From positions 199,382 to 263,381 of the forward strand of contig HF999523.1 of NCBI GenBank assembly GCA_000434015.1: a stretch of DNA of 64,000 bases. Direction: 5' to 3'. The position numbers and the translations under genes are program-made. Shown here in pieces: positions 28,027 through 37,300 of the stretch. The stretch is from Clostridium sp. CAG:571. Lineage in GTDB: Bacteria > Bacillota > Clostridia > TANB77 > CAG-508. Below the pieces are notes generated by a model that saw only the letters and a program-made list of their open reading frames with translations, searched no databases and was not told where the DNA came from. Positions within the stretch are counted from its first letter, which is position 1; each line of letters opens with the position of its first letter.

Positions 28027-28188
28027 ATGATAAAACAATTAGCATGGAATACTTTTAAAAATACTGGTAATATAGATACTTATTTAGAACTAATTGAAGT
28101 AGAAAATATAGAAAAAAATTTAAAGGTGAATGAATATGGGGATAATAAAAACCAAGGGGATAATTATATCGGAAAACAACATGTCTGA
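28027..28188 (+). CDS. YqzL-like small protein
   Basis: 53 residues starting MIKQLAWNTFKNTGNIDTYL, which matches the W..F..TG.I..YL pattern of the YqzL family found between era and recO in Firmicutes. The start is ATG 28027 behind AAGGAG. Its end overlaps the recO start by 53 bases in another frame, suggesting translational coupling. Function unknown. Confidence 0.75.
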   Translation: MIKQLAWNTFKNTGNIDTYLELIEVENIEKNLKVNEYGDNKNQGDNYIGKQHV

Positions 28189-28862
28189 TTTCGATAAAAT
28201 GGTTACAATATTAACTCCTACAGGAAAAATTGGGTGCGCTGCAAAACGGAGCAAGAAGACCTAAAAGTTTGCTTATGGCAGGCACTCAATATTTATGTTT
28301 TGGAGAATATATGATTTTTAAAGGAGCAAACTCATATCACATAAATTCATGTGATACAATAGAAATATTTTATCCAATTAGAATAGACTTAGATAAGCTA
28401 AAATATGCAGCACATATAACAAAAATAATTAATGATGTAACAGATGAAAACCAAAATACATATAAGATATTACAATTAGTATTAAATACTTTATATGTAA
28501 TATCTGAAACAGATAAAAATTTAAGTTTAGTATTATCTATTTTTAAACTTAGATTATTATGTTTTTTAGGGTTTACACCAAGAATTAGGGAATGTACAAA
28601 CTGTAAAAGAAATGATAAAATTTCATATTTTAGTTTAGAATCAAATGGATTTAAATGTGTGGAATGTGGAAAAGTTGATAAGTCTTGTATACAAATAAAT
28701 GAAGCAACAGTAAATGCAATAAAATATATAGTAATGGCACCTGATAAAAAAATATTTTCATTTAATGTATCAGAAGAATCACAAAAAGAATTAGACCTTG
28801 TTACTAAATTATATATGAATGATAAATTAGAAAAAGAATATAAATTAGAAGAGTTATTTTAA
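28136..28862 (+). CDS. recO: DNA repair protein RecO, with a CGG +1 frameshift
   Basis: About 241 residues. RecO loads RecA with RecR in recombinational repair. The N-terminal OB fold starts MGIIKTKGIIISENNMSDFD and runs to I-G-C-A-A-K, 37 codons. Codon 38 is CGG (28247-28249), and the protein goes on in the +1 frame as G-A-R-R-P-K-S, the conserved (A/K)GARRPKS motif of RecO. Later there is a four-Cys zinc site (CTNCKRND, CVECG). The start is ATG 28136 within the yqzL end. Without the shift only a fragment would be made. Confidence 0.92.
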
Positions 28863-28896
28863 AATTGAGCAAATAATAAATGAAATGATAAAAATT

Positions 28897-28937
28897 GAAT
28901 AGGCGAACAGGAAGAGTTTGTTTGCCTATTCATTTTT
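28897..28937 (+). terminator. Terminator after recO
   Basis: GAATAGGCGAAC/GTTTGCCTATTC stem (one G-U pair), followed by ATTTTT. Confidence 0.8.
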
Positions 28938-29204
28938 GGTGTTTGAAGTTAGTTAAAGTTTATGTTTTTTTCTCGTAAATTGTTATAAAAAACAAATATT
29001 ATATTTTTTTACTAAAAGTTTATTAATTATAAGTAAAATTAGTAAGTTTTAAATAAAGTAAAAGTTAAAAGTATTAAAAATAGTATAGGAGAAACAAAAA
29101 AAAAGAATTACTTAACAAGATAAATATAGAAAAACAAAGAAAACGAGAGCAAATAAAAGAATACAAGAGAAAAATATAAATACCACAAAGAAGATTGCTG
29201 AAAT

Positions 29205-29233
29205 TTGACAATATTTGTAATATATGATAACAT
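29205..29233 (+). promoter_or_regulatory. Sigma-A-type promoter of the tsaC unit
   Basis: TTGACA at 29205-29210, 17-base spacer, TAACAT at 29228-29233, 36 bases before the tsaC start. Confidence 0.6.
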
Positions 29234-29269
29234 ATATAATATTATGTATAGTATGAAAGAAGGAATAAG

Positions 29270-29902
29270 ATGACCAAATTTTACGATTGGAGAAATGAAA
29301 TAAAAAAAGAAGAATTAGAAAATATATCAAATATAATAAAAGAAAATGGGGTTGTGATATTTCCAACAGAAACTGTTTATGGAATGGGAGGAAATGCTTT
29401 ATCTGAAGAGGCAATAAGAAAAATTTATAGTATTAAGGAAAGACCAAAAGAAAAAGCGCTTAATATATTAGTAAAAAATGTATCTGAAATAGAAAAATAT
29501 GCAGAAATAACAAACGATTTAGAAAGAAAAATAATAAATAACTTCATGCCAGGACCTATTACTATAATTTTAAAAAAGAAAAAAAGTAATATTTGTAAAT
29601 TAATAACAGCTAGTAATGACACTATAGGTATTAGAATACCAGATAATAAAATTGTTAAAAATATATTAAACATGTGTGATGTACCGATTGCAGCACCAAG
29701 TGCAAATATTTCTGGAAAGCCAAGTCCAGTAAAAATAGAAGATACTATAAAAGATTTTAAAGATAAAGTAGATGCTTTTATAGATGGTGGTATTTGTAAG
29801 GAAAGTATTCCTTCTACTATAGTTAAAGTGATAGATGGAAAAATAGAGATTTTAAGAAAAGGAGTTATTTCAATAGAAGATATAAAAAACAAAATAATGT
29901 AA
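29270..29902 (+). CDS. tsaC: L-threonylcarbamoyladenylate synthase (YrdC/Sua5 type)
   Basis: 210 residues, the short form with only the YrdC domain. It makes threonylcarbamoyl-AMP for the t6A modification of tRNAs reading ANN codons. Visible: GVVIFPTETVYGMG, YSIKERPKEKALNILV, FMPGPITIIL, IGIRIPDN, PIAAPSANISGKPSP. The start is ATG 29270 behind AAGGAA. Confidence 0.92.
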   Translation: MTKFYDWRNEIKKEELENISNIIKENGVVIFPTETVYGMGGNALSEEAIRKIYSIKERPKEKALNILVKNVSEIEKYAEITNDLERKIINNFMPGPITIILKKKKSNICKLITASNDTIGIRIPDNKIVKNILNMCDVPIAAPSANISGKPSPVKIEDTIKDFKDKVDAFIDGGICKESIPSTIVKVIDGKIEILRKGVISIEDIKNKIM

Positions 29903-29919
29903 AAGGATGGGTGTTAAAA

Positions 29920-31159
29920 ATGGATGAAAAAATAAAAGTAGCTATAGGTTTTGTTACAGGAAGACCAAATGTTTGTAAATTAATAAATAATATGTATAAA
30001 CAAATGTTAGAACAATTGCAAGATTTTAAGCCTAAAGTAGAACTGACAATATTTATTTTATTTGATTTATCATATCAAATTACAACAAGAGTAGACTTTT
30101 ATGGTATTCTTCCAGAAGTTTATAAAAATATTAAAATAAGATATATTACTCCAGAAGATATAGAAGAAGAAAAGAAAAAACTAATTGCAAGACAGGGTTT
30201 TACAAAAAAAGAAGTAAATTTTATTTTAGGACATGGACATGCAAAAGGTAGAAATACATTATTATACTATGCGGCAAAATCAAAATATGATTATTTATTA
30301 TTTTGGGATGATGATGAGTATCCAGTAGCATGTATAAAAAATGAAGATAATACCATAACATGGAGAAAACAAAATAATATTATAAAGCATTTAGAAAATA
30401 TAAAAGATGCAGATATAACAATTGGATATCATTGCGGATATATTTCACCAATACCATATGTAGAACTAAATAAAGAAATTAATGAAGATATGTTTAGAAA
30501 ATATATTGAAGCAATAAGTAATGATATTATTTCTTGGGATAAAGTAAAAGAGAATTTTAAGAAAAACAATGGTGTTACATTTGCAAAAGAAGATATAGCA
30601 ATGGGAAAAAAGCTATATGAAATAGAAAAAAATGGTGCAGGAAAATGGGTAGCTCGGTTCAACTTTATGTATAAATATGAATCATTTAGATAAAATTCCA
30701 GCTTTTTATAATCCACCAGAAGCAAGAGGGGAAGATACATTTTTCTCTACATTGTTAGACGATGCTAAAGTTTTAAGAGTTCCTGTATATCATTTTCATG
30801 ATGGTTTTTTAAAATACCCAGGAATAATGAAACAAAAATATCCAGTATCATTAAGAAAAATAAAAGGTGACGAATCTGAAATAGGATTAAGATTTTTACG
30901 AGCTAGTAAAGGATGGATGAAATATAAACCACTATTACTTTATATAGCAGAGAAGAAAAGTTATAAAACTAAAATAGAAGAAACATATAAAAAATTAGAA
31001 GACAGTGTTCCTGAAATTAATAAATTGTTCCAAGATAATAATTTTAATGTATTGTTAGATGAGTTTAAAGAGTATTCTGAAAATGTGGAAAAACATTATA
31101 AAGAATATTTAAAAACAAATGAAGTATGGAATAGAATAAAAGAAAATTTTAAAAAGTAG
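29920..31159 (+). CDS. Glycosyltransferase-like protein (DDDEYP motif), with a CGG +1 frameshift
   Basis: About 412 residues, soluble. It has a GT-A-type core: HAKGRNTLLYYAAKSKYDYL, then the acidic metal motif FWDDDEYP (about residue 128) and, after the shift, NPPEARGEDTFFS, which is typical of an acceptor-site acidic motif. Codons 1-245 end K-W-V-A; codon 246 is CGG (30655-30657); the +1 frame continues G-S-T-L-C-I-N-M-N-H without a gap. Without the shift the frame closes 12 codons later. Another glycosyltransferase follows. A GTG at 29911 is an alternative start. Confidence 0.82.
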
Positions 31160-31173
31160 GAGGAACTGCATAT

Positions 31174-32307
31174 ATGGATATAAAAGCCTACAGAAAAAGA
31201 GAGTTTGAGCAAAGAGAAGCAAGGTTAAAAAATGCGGAATTTCAAAAATTAGAAAAAACAAATAAAATAAAAGAAAATCTGGATATAGTATATGTAATGA
31301 CATGGACAGGGCTTTGTGGAGGAAGTAAAATTATATTAGAACACTCAAATTACTTAGTAAAAAGAGGTCATAAAGTTACAATTATATCACATTATCCAAA
31401 GCCAGATTGGTTTAAAATGGATGAAAGAATAATTTTTATACAGGTACCGTGGGATGAAATACTATGTGAGGCTATACACACATGTGATATTATTGTTGCA
31501 ACATATTGGAGAGAAATATATGAATGTATAGAGCAAAATAAAGCTCCTGTTATATATTTTGAACAAGGTGATGTTCATTTATTTGATTTGCAAAAATTAG
31601 ATGAAAGAACTCTTAATTACATAAAAAAAGAATTTGAAGTAGCACCATTTATTTATACAGTATCAAGTTATGCTAAAGAAAAAATAAAAGAAATTTATAA
31701 AAAAGATGCTTATGTAATACCAAATGCAGTTGATGATACATATTTTTATCAAACAAAAAAAAGTAAAGAAGCGGATGATGAGAAAAAAGGTTTTACAATA
31801 GCAATTGTAGGATCACAAAATTCTGAATTTAAAGGTATAGAAAAAATATTAGATGCAGTAAAAAAGATAAGAAATGAAGGCTATAATATAAACTTAAATT
31901 GGATAACTCCAGATGAACCAAAAAACAGTAATGAAAGATTTTTTAAAAATGTAACTCAAAAGCAAATTGGAGAAATTTTGAGAAGTTCTGATGTATATGT
32001 ATGTGCATCAAAATATGAATCTTTTGGACTACCTATTTTAGAGGCTATGAAGTGTGGATTACCAATTATAACTACAGATACAGGAGGAAATAGAGACTTT
32101 GTAGAAGATAATGAAAATGCATTAATTACTGTAGGAACAGTAGAAGATATAAAAGAAAAAATAGAAATTTTAATAAAAGATGATAAACTAAGAAAAAAAT
32201 TATCAAAAAATTCAAAACTTACATCAGAAAAATATACATGGAATAACGTAATAGACAAATTAGAAAAGTATTATAAGGAGATAGCAAAATATGAAGTAAT
32301 AAAATAA
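31174..32307 (+). CDS. GT4-type glycosyltransferase
   Basis: 377 residues with a GT-B fold of family 4: N-terminal Rossmann half with GLCGGSKIILEHSNYLVKRG, then VIPNAVDDTYF, and the C-terminal donor-binding half with AIVGSQNSEFKGIEKIL and the E-x7-E motif ESFGLPILEAMKCGLP. It probably transfers a sugar onto a surface polymer or glycolipid. It lies 14 bases after the preceding glycosyltransferase gene, so both likely work in one pathway. Confidence 0.88.
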   Translation: MDIKAYRKREFEQREARLKNAEFQKLEKTNKIKENLDIVYVMTWTGLCGGSKIILEHSNYLVKRGHKVTIISHYPKPDWFKMDERIIFIQVPWDEILCEAIHTCDIIVATYWREIYECIEQNKAPVIYFEQGDVHLFDLQKLDERTLNYIKKEFEVAPFIYTVSSYAKEKIKEIYKKDAYVIPNAVDDTYFYQTKKSKEADDEKKGFTIAIVGSQNSEFKGIEKILDAVKKIRNEGYNINLNWITPDEPKNSNERFFKNVTQKQIGEILRSSDVYVCASKYESFGLPILEAMKCGLPIITTDTGGNRDFVEDNENALITVGTVEDIKEKIEILIKDDKLRKKLSKNSKLTSEKYTWNNVIDKLEKYYKEIAKYEVIK

Positions 32308-32320
32308 GATGGAGGTAAAT

Positions 32321-32779
32321 ATGAAAGAGGGGATGAGATTTTTAGAATTTAGTAATGAATTCGCAGAAAAAGTAAAAAAATTTTTAGTTGAAGTATGTAT
32401 AGATGAATTTGGGTTTGAAGAATGGAGAGAAGAACTAGAAACAATAGATAGAGAAAAATATAAAGAAAACGGAGGAAACTTTTGGATAGCTTTAGATAAT
32501 AAAAAAGAAGTTATAGGAACTATAGGACTAGAAAATATATCTAATGGTGTTGGAATGTTAAAAACAATGTATGTTCATAAAGAGTATAGAGGTTATAAAG
32601 TAGCACAAAAATTAATGGAAGATTTAACAAATTTTGCAGTAAATAATAATTTTAAAAAAATACAATTAGGAACATATAAGAAATTGGAAAGAGCTGTTGG
32701 TTTTTATAAAAAAAATGATTTTTACTTAGCAAAAGAAGATTGTGATGTACTTATATTTGAAAAAATATTGTCTAATTAG
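32321..32779 (+). CDS. GNAT family N-acetyltransferase
   Basis: 152 residues. The acetyl-CoA binding segment is MYVHKEYRGYKVAQKLMEDL (R/Q-x-x-G-x-G/A type, about residues 87-106), preceded by the GTIGLENI strand and followed by GFYKKNDF. The substrate is unknown. The start at ATG 32321 follows GGAGG, in preference to an earlier in-frame ATG at 32309. Contains an out-of-frame CGG (32470-32472) without a frame break. Confidence 0.85.
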   Translation: MKEGMRFLEFSNEFAEKVKKFLVEVCIDEFGFEEWREELETIDREKYKENGGNFWIALDNKKEVIGTIGLENISNGVGMLKTMYVHKEYRGYKVAQKLMEDLTNFAVNNNFKKIQLGTYKKLERAVGFYKKNDFYLAKEDCDVLIFEKILSN

Positions 32780-32819
32780 CTAAAACGTGCTAATATAAGA
32801 TAAAAGGAGATAATTAGAT

Positions 32820-33383
32820 ATGTATTTAATTGTAGGATTAGGAAATCCTGAAGAAGAGTATTCAAAAACAAGACATAATATGGGATTTGAAGTAATTAAT
32901 GAACTAAGTAAAAAGTATAATATTAAAGTTAACAAAAATAAATTTAACGCTTTATATGGTACAGGGACAATAGGAAAAGAAAAAGTAATATTAGTAAAAC
33001 CTCAAACATATATGAATTTAAGTGGAGATGCAGTAATAGAATTTGTTAAATTTTATAAAATTGATTTAGATAAAATTATCGTTATATATGATGATATAGA
33101 TACAAATCCAGGTATAATAAGAATTAGAAAAATGGGAGGACCTGGAACACATAATGGAATGAAATCTGTAGTACATATGCTAAAAACAGAAAAATTTACT
33201 AGATTAAGAGTTGGAATAGGAATGCCAGAAAGAAAATCAGATTTAATAAATTATGTTATAGGACATGTTAATGATGAAGAATATAATGAATTATTAAAAG
33301 GCGTTAGTAAAGCTGAAAAGGCAATAACAGAATTATTAGAAAATGGAATCGATATTGCTATGAATAAATATAATAATGTGTAA
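32820..33383 (+). CDS. pth: Peptidyl-tRNA hydrolase
   Basis: 187 residues. Releases tRNA from stalled peptidyl-tRNA. Visible: GLGNPEEEYSKTRHNMGF (catalytic His), KPQTYMNLSGDAV, YDDIDTNPG (catalytic Asp) and GGPGTHNGMKSV. Full length. If the CGG shift sometimes fails, this enzyme would recycle dropped peptidyl-tRNA, but it is present in all bacteria and not diagnostic. Confidence 0.96.
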   Translation: MYLIVGLGNPEEEYSKTRHNMGFEVINELSKKYNIKVNKNKFNALYGTGTIGKEKVILVKPQTYMNLSGDAVIEFVKFYKIDLDKIIVIYDDIDTNPGIIRIRKMGGPGTHNGMKSVVHMLKTEKFTRLRVGIGMPERKSDLINYVIGHVNDEEYNELLKGVSKAEKAITELLENGIDIAMNKYNNV

Positions 33384-33469
33384 AATAGTATATGCATAAG
33401 TATTCTAAAATTTTATTATTTTTTAACAGTAATGGTATTAATTAGAAATAGAGGAGAAATTAATTTAAA

Positions 33470-34657
33470 ATGAGAGAAATTATAATTGATAATACAGATG
33501 AAAAAAGTATAATAACTTTAGTAGAAAACTCTATTGTTACAGAAAAGTATGAAGAAGATTTTAATAAAAAAAGAATAGAAGGAAATATTTATTTAGGAAA
33601 AATACAAAGAGTACTTCCTGGACTACAAGCTGTTTTTGTAGATATAGGAAATAACAGAAATGCTTTTTTACATATAAAAGATATTGTACCTAAGGTTAGC
33701 AATGAAACTGGAAATAAAAATAAGAATTTTGAGGACATAGATATAAAAGAATACGTAAAAGTAGGAATGCCTGTTATAGTACAAGTAAAAAAAGATCAAA
33801 TAATGCAAAAAGGACCAAGAGTGTCTACACATATTAATATGCCTGGAAGATTTGTTGTTATAATGCCAGGAACTAAATTTATAACAGTATCACAAAAAGT
33901 AGAAAATAAAGAAGAAATAAATAGATTAAAAGAGATTGTAAAGAAAAATTTAAATAAAGATTTAGGCATAATAATTAGAACTTCAGCTATAGGAAAAAAT
34001 GAAAAAGAAATAAAAGAGGATATGAATGAAGTTATTGCTAAATTAGAAGCGGTCTATTCAAATTTAGAAAAATTAGAAAATGAAAAAAATTTTGAACCAA
34101 AATTATTGTATACTAATAATAGAGTTATAGACAGATTATTAGTAGATATGATGGATAGAGGAATAAATAAAATTATTGTTAATACAGAATATATGTACAA
34201 TTATATAGAGAATATATTGAAAAAAATGAAACAACATGATTTTATAAAAATAGAGTTGAAAAATAATGTTTTTGATGTTTATGATATAAAAAAACAATTA
34301 GAAAAAATAGAAAATAGAAAAATCTGGTTAAAATGTGGAGGATTTATAACAATAGATAAAACAGAAGCTCTAACAGCAATAGATGTAAATACAGGAAAAT
34401 ATATAGGAAAGAAAGATTTGAATGATACAATTTTTACAGTAAATAAAGAGGCAACAATAGAAATTGCAAAACAGCTTAAGCTTAGAGATATTGGAGGAAT
34501 AATAATAATAGATTATATAGATATGAATGAGGAAAATAGAAAAAAGGTATTAGAGATATTTAAAAATTGTATAAAAGAAGATAGATCTAAAGTACAAATT
34601 GTAGGTTTTACTCCATTAAATTTACTAGAGTTAACAAGAAAACATATGTGGAGCTAA
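33470..34657 (+). CDS. rng: Ribonuclease E/G family protein
   Basis: 395 residues. An S1-like domain at residues 35-115 (IYLGKIQRVLPGLQAVFVDIG) is followed by the catalytic part with the metal-binding Asp residues in TAIDVNTGKY and IIIIDYIDM. It ends ELTRKHMWS, so it lacks the zinc-link and small domain of longer RNase E/G proteins. Short forms ending at this motif are common in clostridia. Single-strand endoribonuclease in rRNA processing and mRNA decay. Confidence 0.88.
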   Translation: MREIIIDNTDEKSIITLVENSIVTEKYEEDFNKKRIEGNIYLGKIQRVLPGLQAVFVDIGNNRNAFLHIKDIVPKVSNETGNKNKNFEDIDIKEYVKVGMPVIVQVKKDQIMQKGPRVSTHINMPGRFVVIMPGTKFITVSQKVENKEEINRLKEIVKKNLNKDLGIIIRTSAIGKNEKEIKEDMNEVIAKLEAVYSNLEKLENEKNFEPKLLYTNNRVIDRLLVDMMDRGINKIIVNTEYMYNYIENILKKMKQHDFIKIELKNNVFDVYDIKKQLEKIENRKIWLKCGGFITIDKTEALTAIDVNTGKYIGKKDLNDTIFTVNKEATIEIAKQLKLRDIGGIIIIDYIDMNEENRKKVLEIFKNCIKEDRSKVQIVGFTPLNLLELTRKHMWS

Positions 34658-34721
34658 GAATAAATGTTAATTAAGTTTATAAAGACAAAAAAGTTAATAT
34701 AAAAAAGTAGTAAAATATAAA

Positions 34722-34773
34722 ATGAATTAAAATTATTAAATAAAAAAGTTTAATAATTTTAGTTCATTTTATT
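34722..34773 (+). terminator. Terminator after rng
   Basis: AT-rich inverted repeat AATGAATTAAAATTATTAAA / TTTAATAATTTTAGTTCATT with one bulge and a T run. Confidence 0.6.
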
Positions 34774-34796
34774 TATGTAATAACAATAAAAATGTA

Positions 34797-34825
34797 TTGT
34801 AATCTATTTTTTTGTATGATAAAAT
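34797..34825 (+). promoter_or_regulatory. Candidate pyrB promoter
   Basis: TTGTAA at 34797-34802, 17-base spacer, TAAAAT at 34820-34825, 27 bases before pyrB. Confidence 0.5.
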
Positions 34826-34851
34826 CGAAAAAAATGTAAAGGAGAATCTAT

Positions 34852-35721
34852 ATGGATGTATTAAATTTAAATGACTTTACAACAAAGAAAATTAACGAAA
34901 TATTAGATAGAGCACAAGCTTTTAGAGATGGAAAAAAAGTTGATTATCAAGGGAGAAAAGTAGTTGCAAATTTATTTTTTGAACCATCTACAAGAACACA
35001 TTATAGTTTTGATATGGCAGCATTAAAACTTGGATGTAGAACTCAAAATTTTAATGCAGGAGATTCTAGTATAAAAAAAGGTGAAACTTTATATGATACT
35101 GTAAAAACATTTGAAATGTTTGGAGTAGATGCAGTTGTAATAAGACATAAAGAAAATGAGTATTATAATCAATTAGTTGGAAAGTTGAATATTCCAATAT
35201 TAAATGCAGGGGACGGAACAGGAAATCATCCTTCTCAATCTTTATTAGATTTATTAACAATAAGACAGGAATTTGGTAAATTCGAAGGATTAAAAATCGT
35301 TATTGTTGGTGATATAAAATATTCAAGAGTAGCACATACCAATATAGAAATAATGAAAAAATTAGGAATGGAAGTATATATTTCTGGACCAGAAGAATAT
35401 AGAGAAGAAGGATATAATTATGTTGAACTAGATGATGTGATTGAAAAGGTAGATATAGTAATGCTTCTTAGAGTTCAGCACGAAAGACATGAAAACAAAA
35501 TGCAAATAAAAGAGGAAGAATATAATAAGAAATATGGATTAAATAGAAATCGTGTGAACAAAATGAAAGAAAAAGCAATTATAATGCACCCTGCACCATT
35601 TAATAGAAATGTGGAAATAACAGATGACATAGTAGAGTGTAGTAAATCTAGAATATTTAAACAAGTTCAAAATGGTGTGTTTGTAAGAATGGCACTAATT
35701 AATATGGTATTAGGAGAATAA
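34852..35721 (+). CDS. pyrB: Aspartate carbamoyltransferase catalytic subunit
   Basis: 289 residues. Catalyses carbamoyl phosphate plus aspartate in pyrimidine synthesis. The carbamoyl-phosphate motif FFEPSTRTHYSF (about residue 44), GDGTGNHPSQSLLDLL and LLRVQHERH are all visible. No PyrI partner follows, so it is probably a regulatory-subunit-free type. It stands alone between two terminators. Contains an out-of-frame CGG (GAC-GGA, about 35215). Confidence 0.95.
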   Translation: MDVLNLNDFTTKKINEILDRAQAFRDGKKVDYQGRKVVANLFFEPSTRTHYSFDMAALKLGCRTQNFNAGDSSIKKGETLYDTVKTFEMFGVDAVVIRHKENEYYNQLVGKLNIPILNAGDGTGNHPSQSLLDLLTIRQEFGKFEGLKIVIVGDIKYSRVAHTNIEIMKKLGMEVYISGPEEYREEGYNYVELDDVIEKVDIVMLLRVQHERHENKMQIKEEEYNKKYGLNRNRVNKMKEKAIIMHPAPFNRNVEITDDIVECSKSRIFKQVQNGVFVRMALINMVLGE

Positions 35722-35774
35722 ATATTGATCTAAAACTGTTAATGAAATAAAAAGAAAGGATAATTGATATAAAT

Positions 35775-35821
35775 AAAAAATGTTCATATATGATAAATAA
35801 ATTTCATATATGAACATTTTT
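35775..35821. terminator. Bidirectional terminator between pyrB and rimO
   Basis: 18-bp near-perfect inverted repeat AAAAATGTTCATATATGA / TCATATATGAACATTTTT. Confidence 0.9.
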
Positions 35822-35839
35822 GTATTAAAATATCTAAAA

Positions 35840-37156
35840 TTAAATTTGGGCGATTAAGTCATAGCCTTTAACATCAGTAATTTTACATTTTATAAATTGG
35901 TTTTCTAAATCTTCTTTATTTTCATTTTTTATATAAATTAATCCATCGATATCTGGAACGTCCATATAGCTTCTTCCAGCATAATATTTAGAATCAAAAG
36001 TTTTAGTTTCAATAAGAACTTCTAATTCTTTTCCAACTTGACTTTTTAACTTTTCGGCTGCAATTTCTTGTTGAAGTTTCATTATTTTATTATATCTACT
36101 TTTTTTAGTCATTGGATGTATTTGATCTGGAAGTCTACTTGCAGGTGTTCCTTCTTCTTTTGAATAAGAAAAAGCACCTAGTCTATCGAATTTTACATCT
36201 TTAATAAAATTATATAATTCTTCAAAATCTTCTTTTGTTTCTCCAGGGAAACCTACAATAACAGTAGTTCTTAATATTACAGAAGGTATTTCTTTTCTTA
36301 TTTTTGCAAGTAAATTTCTAATACTCTCACCATTACTTTTTCTGTTCATCTTTTTTAAAACAGAATTTGATATGTGTTGAATAGGAATATCAAAATATTT
36401 GCAAATTTTATCATTGTTTTTTACAGTTTGAATTAATTCATCTGTAATAGTTTCTGGATAGGCATATAAAAATCTAATCCATTTGATTTTTTCTATTTTG
36501 CAAAGTTCTTCTAATAGAATTGCAAGCATAGGTTTTCCATAAATATCTATTCCATATTTAGTAGTATCTTGAGCTATAACAATTATTTCTTTTATGCCAT
36601 TATCAGCAAGTTTTTTTGCTTCTTCTAAAATATCTTCCAATTTTCTACTAACAAAAGGTCCACGTATAGAAGGAATAGCACAATATGTACAATGATTACT
36701 ACAACCTTCGGCAATTCTAAGATATGCATAATTTTTACCAGTGCTAACGACTCTATCTAAAAAGTTAAGTTCTTCAGGGCAATTGTAATTATTTGATTTA
36801 TCTAGTGGTGCAATTACATTTTCTATTTGTTCCCATATAGTATTGTACTCATTATATTTTATCCATAAATCTACTTCTGGAATTGCTTTTTCCAAATCTT
36901 CTTTATATCTTTGAACAAGACAACCCATTACAATTAAATATTTACATCTGTTTTTCTTATAATTTGCCATTTCTAATATTGTATTAATAGCTTCTTCTTT
37001 TGCAGAGGCAATAAAACCACAAGTATTAATAACTATAACATCAGCATTTACTGGTGTTGTTACTATATTATAATTATGATTTTTAAAAAGTCCTATTGTC
37101 ATTTCTGTATCTACTAAATTTTTACTACATCCAAGTGATATAAATCCTACGTTCAT
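35840..37156 (-). CDS. rimO: Ribosomal protein S12 methylthiotransferase RimO
   Basis: 438-residue radical SAM enzyme that adds a methylthio group to an Asp of ribosomal protein S12. N-terminal UPF0004 domain with FISLGCSKNLVDTE and VINTCGF; radical SAM cluster motif CSNHCTYC (about residue 150); IVIAQDTTKYG; C-terminal TRAM domain (VLIETKTFDSKYYAGR). The start is ATG 37156 behind AAAGGAT. Confidence 0.95.
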   Translation of the reverse strand: MNVGFISLGCSKNLVDTEMTIGLFKNHNYNIVTTPVNADVIVINTCGFIASAKEEAINTILEMANYKKNRCKYLIVMGCLVQRYKEDLEKAIPEVDLWIKYNEYNTIWEQIENVIAPLDKSNNYNCPEELNFLDRVVSTGKNYAYLRIAEGCSNHCTYCAIPSIRGPFVSRKLEDILEEAKKLADNGIKEIIVIAQDTTKYGIDIYGKPMLAILLEELCKIEKIKWIRFLYAYPETITDELIQTVKNNDKICKYFDIPIQHISNSVLKKMNRKSNGESIRNLLAKIRKEIPSVILRTTVIVGFPGETKEDFEELYNFIKDVKFDRLGAFSYSKEEGTPASRLPDQIHPMTKKSRYNKIMKLQQEIAAEKLKSQVGKELEVLIETKTFDSKYYAGRSYMDVPDIDGLIYIKNENKEDLENQFIKCKITDVKGYDLIAQI

Positions 37157-37300
37157 TTTTTATTATCCTTTCAAAATTTTATGTTAATGATACTATTTTA
37201 ACATTTTTATTACAAATATTCAACAATAATTAAGATAGTATTGATTTATTTTGCATTTTTATATAAACTATTAATAAGCATTTTATGGAGGAATAAAAAT

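Larger units (their letters stand above)
28863..29269. other. Intergenic region recO-tsaC
   Basis: About 400 bases. It holds a terminator (28897-28937) and a promoter (29205-29233), listed separately. The middle is AT-rich without a supported gene. Confidence 0.4.

Noticed and set aside
30677..31159. A separate small gene starting MNHLDKIPAF
   Set aside because: It has no ribosome binding site and begins inside the glycosyltransferase; the +1 reading at CGG joins it directly to the upstream part.
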